The notes beneath the pieces are model-generated. The model did no database searches, was not told the DNA's origin, and saw only the letters and a list, made by a program, of their open reading frames with translations. The translations under genes were made by a program, and so were the position numbers. Shown piece by piece: positions 55,556-58,504 of a DNA stretch of 58,504 nt; positions within the stretch are counted from its first letter, which is position 1; every line of letters begins with the position of its first letter. Origin of the DNA: an uncultured Roseovarius sp. (lineage in GTDB: Bacteria > Pseudomonadota > Alphaproteobacteria > Rhodobacterales > Rhodobacteraceae); assembly GCF_913057115.1 (NCBI RefSeq), contig NZ_CAJXNN010000024.1:1-58504 (forward strand), read 5' to 3'.

Positions 55556-57340
55556 TCAATTCGACGTGAGCGTTATATCAGCCAGTTCGCCGGGTTCAAT
55601 CTCGGGGCGCAGGCCCAGAAGCGGTGCCACCCGACGAATGATTTCGGCGGCCACGGGGACAGCCGTCCAGCCTGCGGTGCGGCGCGGCTCGTCTCCGCTG
55701 GTTTCCACGGGTTCGTCCAAGGTGACCACCAAGACATACTTGGGGTCATGTGCCGGGAAGACGGTGGCGAAGGTGGCGATCACCTTGTCCTCGTAATAGC
55801 CACCGCCACGTTCCTTGGGCTTGTCGGCCGTGCCGGTCTTGCCGCCCACAGCATAGCCCGGCACATCGCCAAAGCTGGCGGTTCCTTCGGTGACAACCTT
55901 GCGCAGCATGGTCAGGGACTTTTGCGCGCTTGCCCGAGACAGGACACGCGGGCCGGTGGCCGGACCTTCTTGTTTCAGCAGCGTGGGAACCACCCGGTTG
56001 CCACCATTGGCCAAGGTGGCATAGCCCGCCGCCAGATGCAGGGGACTGGTCGAGAGGCCGTGACCGTAGGAGATGGTCATGGTCGAAAGCTCGGACCACT
56101 TGGGCGGCAGCAGGGGCTTACCGCCCTCGGATTCGACGATCTCAAGCGGGGTGGGCTCGAAAAACCCAAGGCTTTCAAGGAATTGCTTTTGGCGCTCGAC
56201 GCCGATCATCTGGGCGATACGGGCCGTGCCGATGTTCGAGGATTTGACGATCACCTTGGTCGCCGAAAGCTCGGACCCGTAGTTGCGGAAGTCGCGAATC
56301 CGGTGCTTGCCCCAACGCAGCGGGCCTTTGGTGTCGATCATCGTGTCGGGGTTGATCAGGCCAAGTTCCATCGCCTGCGCCACCGCGAAAATCTTGAAGG
56401 TCGAACCAAGCTCATACACCCCCTGCACCGCGCGGTTGAACAGCGGGCTGTCACCGGGGTTGCCCTCCGTCGGCGGGCGGGGCCGGTCGTTGGGGTCGAA
56501 ATCAGGCAGCGACGCGATCGAAATTACCTCGCCCGATTTGACGTCCATGAGGATCGCCGCCGCGCCCTTGGCGTTCATCAGGCTCATACCGCCATGCAAC
56601 ACACGCTCGGTCGCGGCCTGCACCGAGAGATCCAATGACAGTTCAAGCGGCTTATGGCCAAGCGCCGGGTCACGCAGACGCTCGTCAAAGTATTTCTCGA
56701 TCCCCGCCACGCCGATCACCTCGGCGGCATGCACGCCTTCGCGGCCAAAGCTGGCCCCGCCCAAAACATGGGCGGCCAGCTTTCCATTGGGGTAAAGCCG
56801 CATCTCGCGTGGGCCAAACAAAAGCCCCGGCTCACCGATGTCATGCACCGCCTGCTTCTGCTCAGGGCTGAGTTTTTTCTTGACCCACAAGAACTTACGC
56901 TTGCCGGTGAAGTCCTTGAGAAGGCGTTCTTCCTCCAGATCAGGGAAGATTTTGGCCAGTTCCTCCGCCGCGCGTTCGGGTTCGATCATCTGCGGCGGTT
57001 GGGCGTAAAGGCTGTGGGTTTCGAAATTGGTGGCCAGAATGCGCCCCTTGCGGTCCACGATATCGGCGCGCTGTGCCAGAATTTGCGCGCCCGCAACGGA
57101 GGTGCGCGGCTCGGATGGCTCGGAATGGGCCAGAACGCCCATGCGTCCGCCGATCACGATGAAGGCACAGGTGAACATCACACCCAGCACCAACAGCCGC
57201 CCCTCGGCGCGCTTGCGGGCGCGGTCGCGCATCTCTTCGTGTCGGATGCGGATATTCTCGCGCTCGATGGCGTCGGGGTTTTCGCCCTTGGCACGGGCCT
57301 CAAGGATACGCGCCAGCGGGCGCAGCGGCGTGCGGATCAT
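55556..57340 (-). CDS. ftsI: Septal peptidoglycan transpeptidase (penicillin-binding protein 3)
   Basis: 594 aa; ATG 57340 overlaps the ftsL stop (ATGA). Short cytoplasmic part, one membrane helix at about residues 49-68, pedestal domain, then transpeptidase domain with the active-site GSTFK (Ser near 315), SSN and KTGTAD motifs. Cross-links septal peptidoglycan in the divisome with FtsW. Length is normal. Confidence 0.97.
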   Translation of the reverse strand: MIRTPLRPLARILEARAKGENPDAIERENIRIRHEEMRDRARKRAEGRLLVLGVMFTCAFIVIGGRMGVLAHSEPSEPRTSVAGAQILAQRADIVDRKGRILATNFETHSLYAQPPQMIEPERAAEELAKIFPDLEEERLLKDFTGKRKFLWVKKKLSPEQKQAVHDIGEPGLLFGPREMRLYPNGKLAAHVLGGASFGREGVHAAEVIGVAGIEKYFDERLRDPALGHKPLELSLDLSVQAATERVLHGGMSLMNAKGAAAILMDVKSGEVISIASLPDFDPNDRPRPPTEGNPGDSPLFNRAVQGVYELGSTFKIFAVAQAMELGLINPDTMIDTKGPLRWGKHRIRDFRNYGSELSATKVIVKSSNIGTARIAQMIGVERQKQFLESLGFFEPTPLEIVESEGGKPLLPPKWSELSTMTISYGHGLSTSPLHLAAGYATLANGGNRVVPTLLKQEGPATGPRVLSRASAQKSLTMLRKVVTEGTASFGDVPGYAVGGKTGTADKPKERGGGYYEDKVIATFATVFPAHDPKYVLVVTLDEPVETSGDEPRRTAGWTAVPVAAEIIRRVAPLLGLRPEIEPGELADITLTSN

Positions 57341-57687
57341 TGCGCGGCCTCCTCATCCATGTTCGAGACATCCACGGGGTTCAATATCGGCAGCTTGTCA
57401 TCCTCGGGGAAAGCCACCTGGTCAATCCGGCCGAATTGATAAGGCTGCAGCGGCAGAAGGCCCAGCTTGTCAAAGTTCAAATCCGCCAGATCACGCAACC
57501 GATCAGGCCGATTGAGATAGGCCCATTCGGCGTTGAGCACCCGAAGCCTTTGGCGGGCGCGGGAAATTTCACGCTGAAGCTGCTCGGCCTCGGCTTGTGC
57601 CTCTTGGGTTTCGTAGTTTTCGCGATAGGCCCAGAAGGCAAGGCCAATGACCATCATCGCGGAAAGGATGTAAAACAGGCTGCGCAT
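57337..57687 (-). CDS. ftsL: Cell division protein FtsL
   Basis: 116 aa; ATG 57687 overlaps the rsmH stop by one base. Short N-terminus, a single membrane helix (SLFYILSAMMVIGLAFWAY), then a heptad-rich coiled coil (residues 25-60) ending in LNRPDRLRDLADLNFDKLGL. Assembles with FtsB/FtsQ to activate FtsWI. Assignment rests on position between rsmH and ftsI, size and topology. Confidence 0.93.
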   Translation of the reverse strand: MRSLFYILSAMMVIGLAFWAYRENYETQEAQAEAEQLQREISRARQRLRVLNAEWAYLNRPDRLRDLADLNFDKLGLLPLQPYQFGRIDQVAFPEDDKLPILNPVDVSNMDEEAAQ

Positions 57688-58504
57688 TATCTGTCCCCCT
57701 TGAGAAGCGGCATGCCCATGGCTTTGCGGTCGGAGGTGCCGGGCGCGGCACTGGTCCGGGTGGCCACGCGCAGTTTGGCACTGCGCGCGCGTGGATTTTC
57801 GGCCAGTTCCTCGGCATCCGGGCCGATCGCCTTTTTCGATTTCAGCGTAAACTGCGGATCGGGCTTTTCGATCTGCGGGGCGTGGCGGCTGCCGCCCCCG
57901 CCGCCGCCCGAGCGCGCGGTCAGAAAACGTTTGACCATGCGGTCCTCGATGGAATGGAAGGTGACCACGGCCAATTGCCCGCCGGGCCTCAAAGCCCGTT
58001 CGGCGGCCTCAAGACCGGCCAGCAATTCGCCGTATTCATCGTTCACGGCAATGCGGATCGCCTGAAAACTACGAGTCGCGGCATGGGCCTGCCCCGGCTT
58101 GGAGCGCGGCAGGCATTTTTCAATGATATCCGCCAGTTGCAGTGTGGTCTCAATGCGCGCCTCGGTACGCGCCCGACCAATGGCGCGGGCAATCCGGCGG
58201 CTGGCGCGCTCTTCGCCGTAAAGAAACAGAATGTCGGCCAGCTCATCCTCGGGCGTGTCATTCACCAGATCGGCGGCCGTTGGGCCCTCCTGGCTCATCC
58301 GCATATCCAGCGGGCCGTCTTTCATGAAGGAAAAGCCACGCTCGGCCTGATCCAACTGCATCGAGGAGACACCCAGATCAAGCACCACGCCATCCACGCC
58401 CTCGGCATGGTCATCCATGTTGGAAAAGGTATCGCGCACCAGCGTCAGGCGCTCGCCGTATTCAGCGCCCCACTCTTCAGCCATCTGCAAGGCCAATGGA
58501 TCCC
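57687..58504 (-). CDS. rsmH: 16S rRNA (cytosine1402-N4)-methyltransferase, 5' end outside window
   Basis: The last 272 codons are present; the start lies beyond 58504. SAM-dependent methyltransferase of 16S rRNA C1402. Seen: [30 protein letters not shown], the [10 protein letters not shown] region, [15 protein letters not shown] and [16 protein letters not shown], all RsmH signatures. It heads the part of the mur/fts cluster visible here; mraZ would be expected next, outside the window. Confidence 0.96.
   Translation of the reverse strand, partial: DPLALQMAEEWGAEYGERLTLVRDTFSNMDDHAEGVDGVVLDLGVSSMQLDQAERGFSFMKDGPLDMRMSQEGPTAADLVNDTPEDELADILFLYGEERASRRIARAIGRARTEARIETTLQLADIIEKCLPRSKPGQAHAATRSFQAIRIAVNDEYGELLAGLEAAERALRPGGQLAVVTFHSIEDRMVKRFLTARSGGGGGGSRHAPQIEKPDPQFTLKSKKAIGPDAEELAENPRARSAKLRVATRTSAAPGTSDRKAMGMPLLKGDR

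Overview
The window is a dense, high-GC stretch of chromosome from an alphaproteobacterium, most likely a Rhodobacteraceae/Roseobacter-group species. The case rests on protein families: a mitochondrial SUV3-like RNA helicase next to an Hsp15-type S4 protein, an FdxA ferredoxin and a CarD regulator; a relative of the DMSP lyase DddP; a ligase-associated exonuclease/ATP-dependent ligase pair; and a zwf-pgl-pgi operon beside a split mur/fts cluster. I saw no tRNA or rRNA gene, CRISPR array, phage gene or transposase. It looks like core genome with unusually structured intergenic DNA.

Layout. 1-6.6 kb: end of a PLP-enzyme gene, a membrane TPR protein, a large single-pass protein with a GspC/PilP-like C-terminus, and a KefB/C-type antiporter. 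6.6-8.5 kb: divergent cobT/cobS for lower-ligand assembly of cobalamin. 8.5-13.6 kb: carD, fdxA, hslR, SUV3-like helicase and a secreted TPR protein. 13.6-20.6 kb: SCP2 protein, lysophospholipase, FAH hydrolase, exonuclease + DNA ligase, DddP-like M24 enzyme with a divergent LysR regulator. 20.8-29.6 kb: pepF, amphi-Trp protein, 5-formyl-THF cyclo-ligase + mgtE, CAP protein, hisN-like phosphatase, XRE regulator, quinone oxidoreductase and LysR. 29.7-38.7 kb: DUF1127 protein, Bax-inhibitor protein, GNAT, selO, membrane protein, EEP nuclease, phzF, acyltransferase + sterol desaturase, DEAD-box helicase. 39-49.7 kb: Fur-family regulator, EamA transporter, enolase, small lipoproteins, fasciclin protein, zwf-pgl-pgi, radical SAM protein, BaiN-like flavoprotein. 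49.7-58.5 kb: minus-strand mur/fts cluster (rsmH-ftsL-ftsI-murE-murF-mraY, gap, murD).

How the genes work together. Enolase plus zwf-pgl-pgi cover hexose-phosphate entry to the oxidative pentose phosphate/Entner-Doudoroff route and lower glycolysis/gluconeogenesis. The division and cell-wall cluster runs as one translationally coupled unit from rsmH to mraY. Many convergent neighbours abut or overlap at their 3' ends.

Most interesting. Two families of structured intergenic repeats sit between otherwise ordinary genes. Family 1 has four copies (about 115-257, 20620-20750, 43470-43600, 51276-51418). Each has a GTAC-rich 26-bp dyad, three ACCGAC/GTCGGT units spaced exactly 11 bp apart, and a terminal GTTAAC. 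All four have the same orientation relative to the 3' end of the gene they follow. Family 2 is a composite of two hairpins followed by a GGGATATTT...AGAAGAAG module, with three full copies and one partial copy, also following gene ends. I do not recognise a name for either family.
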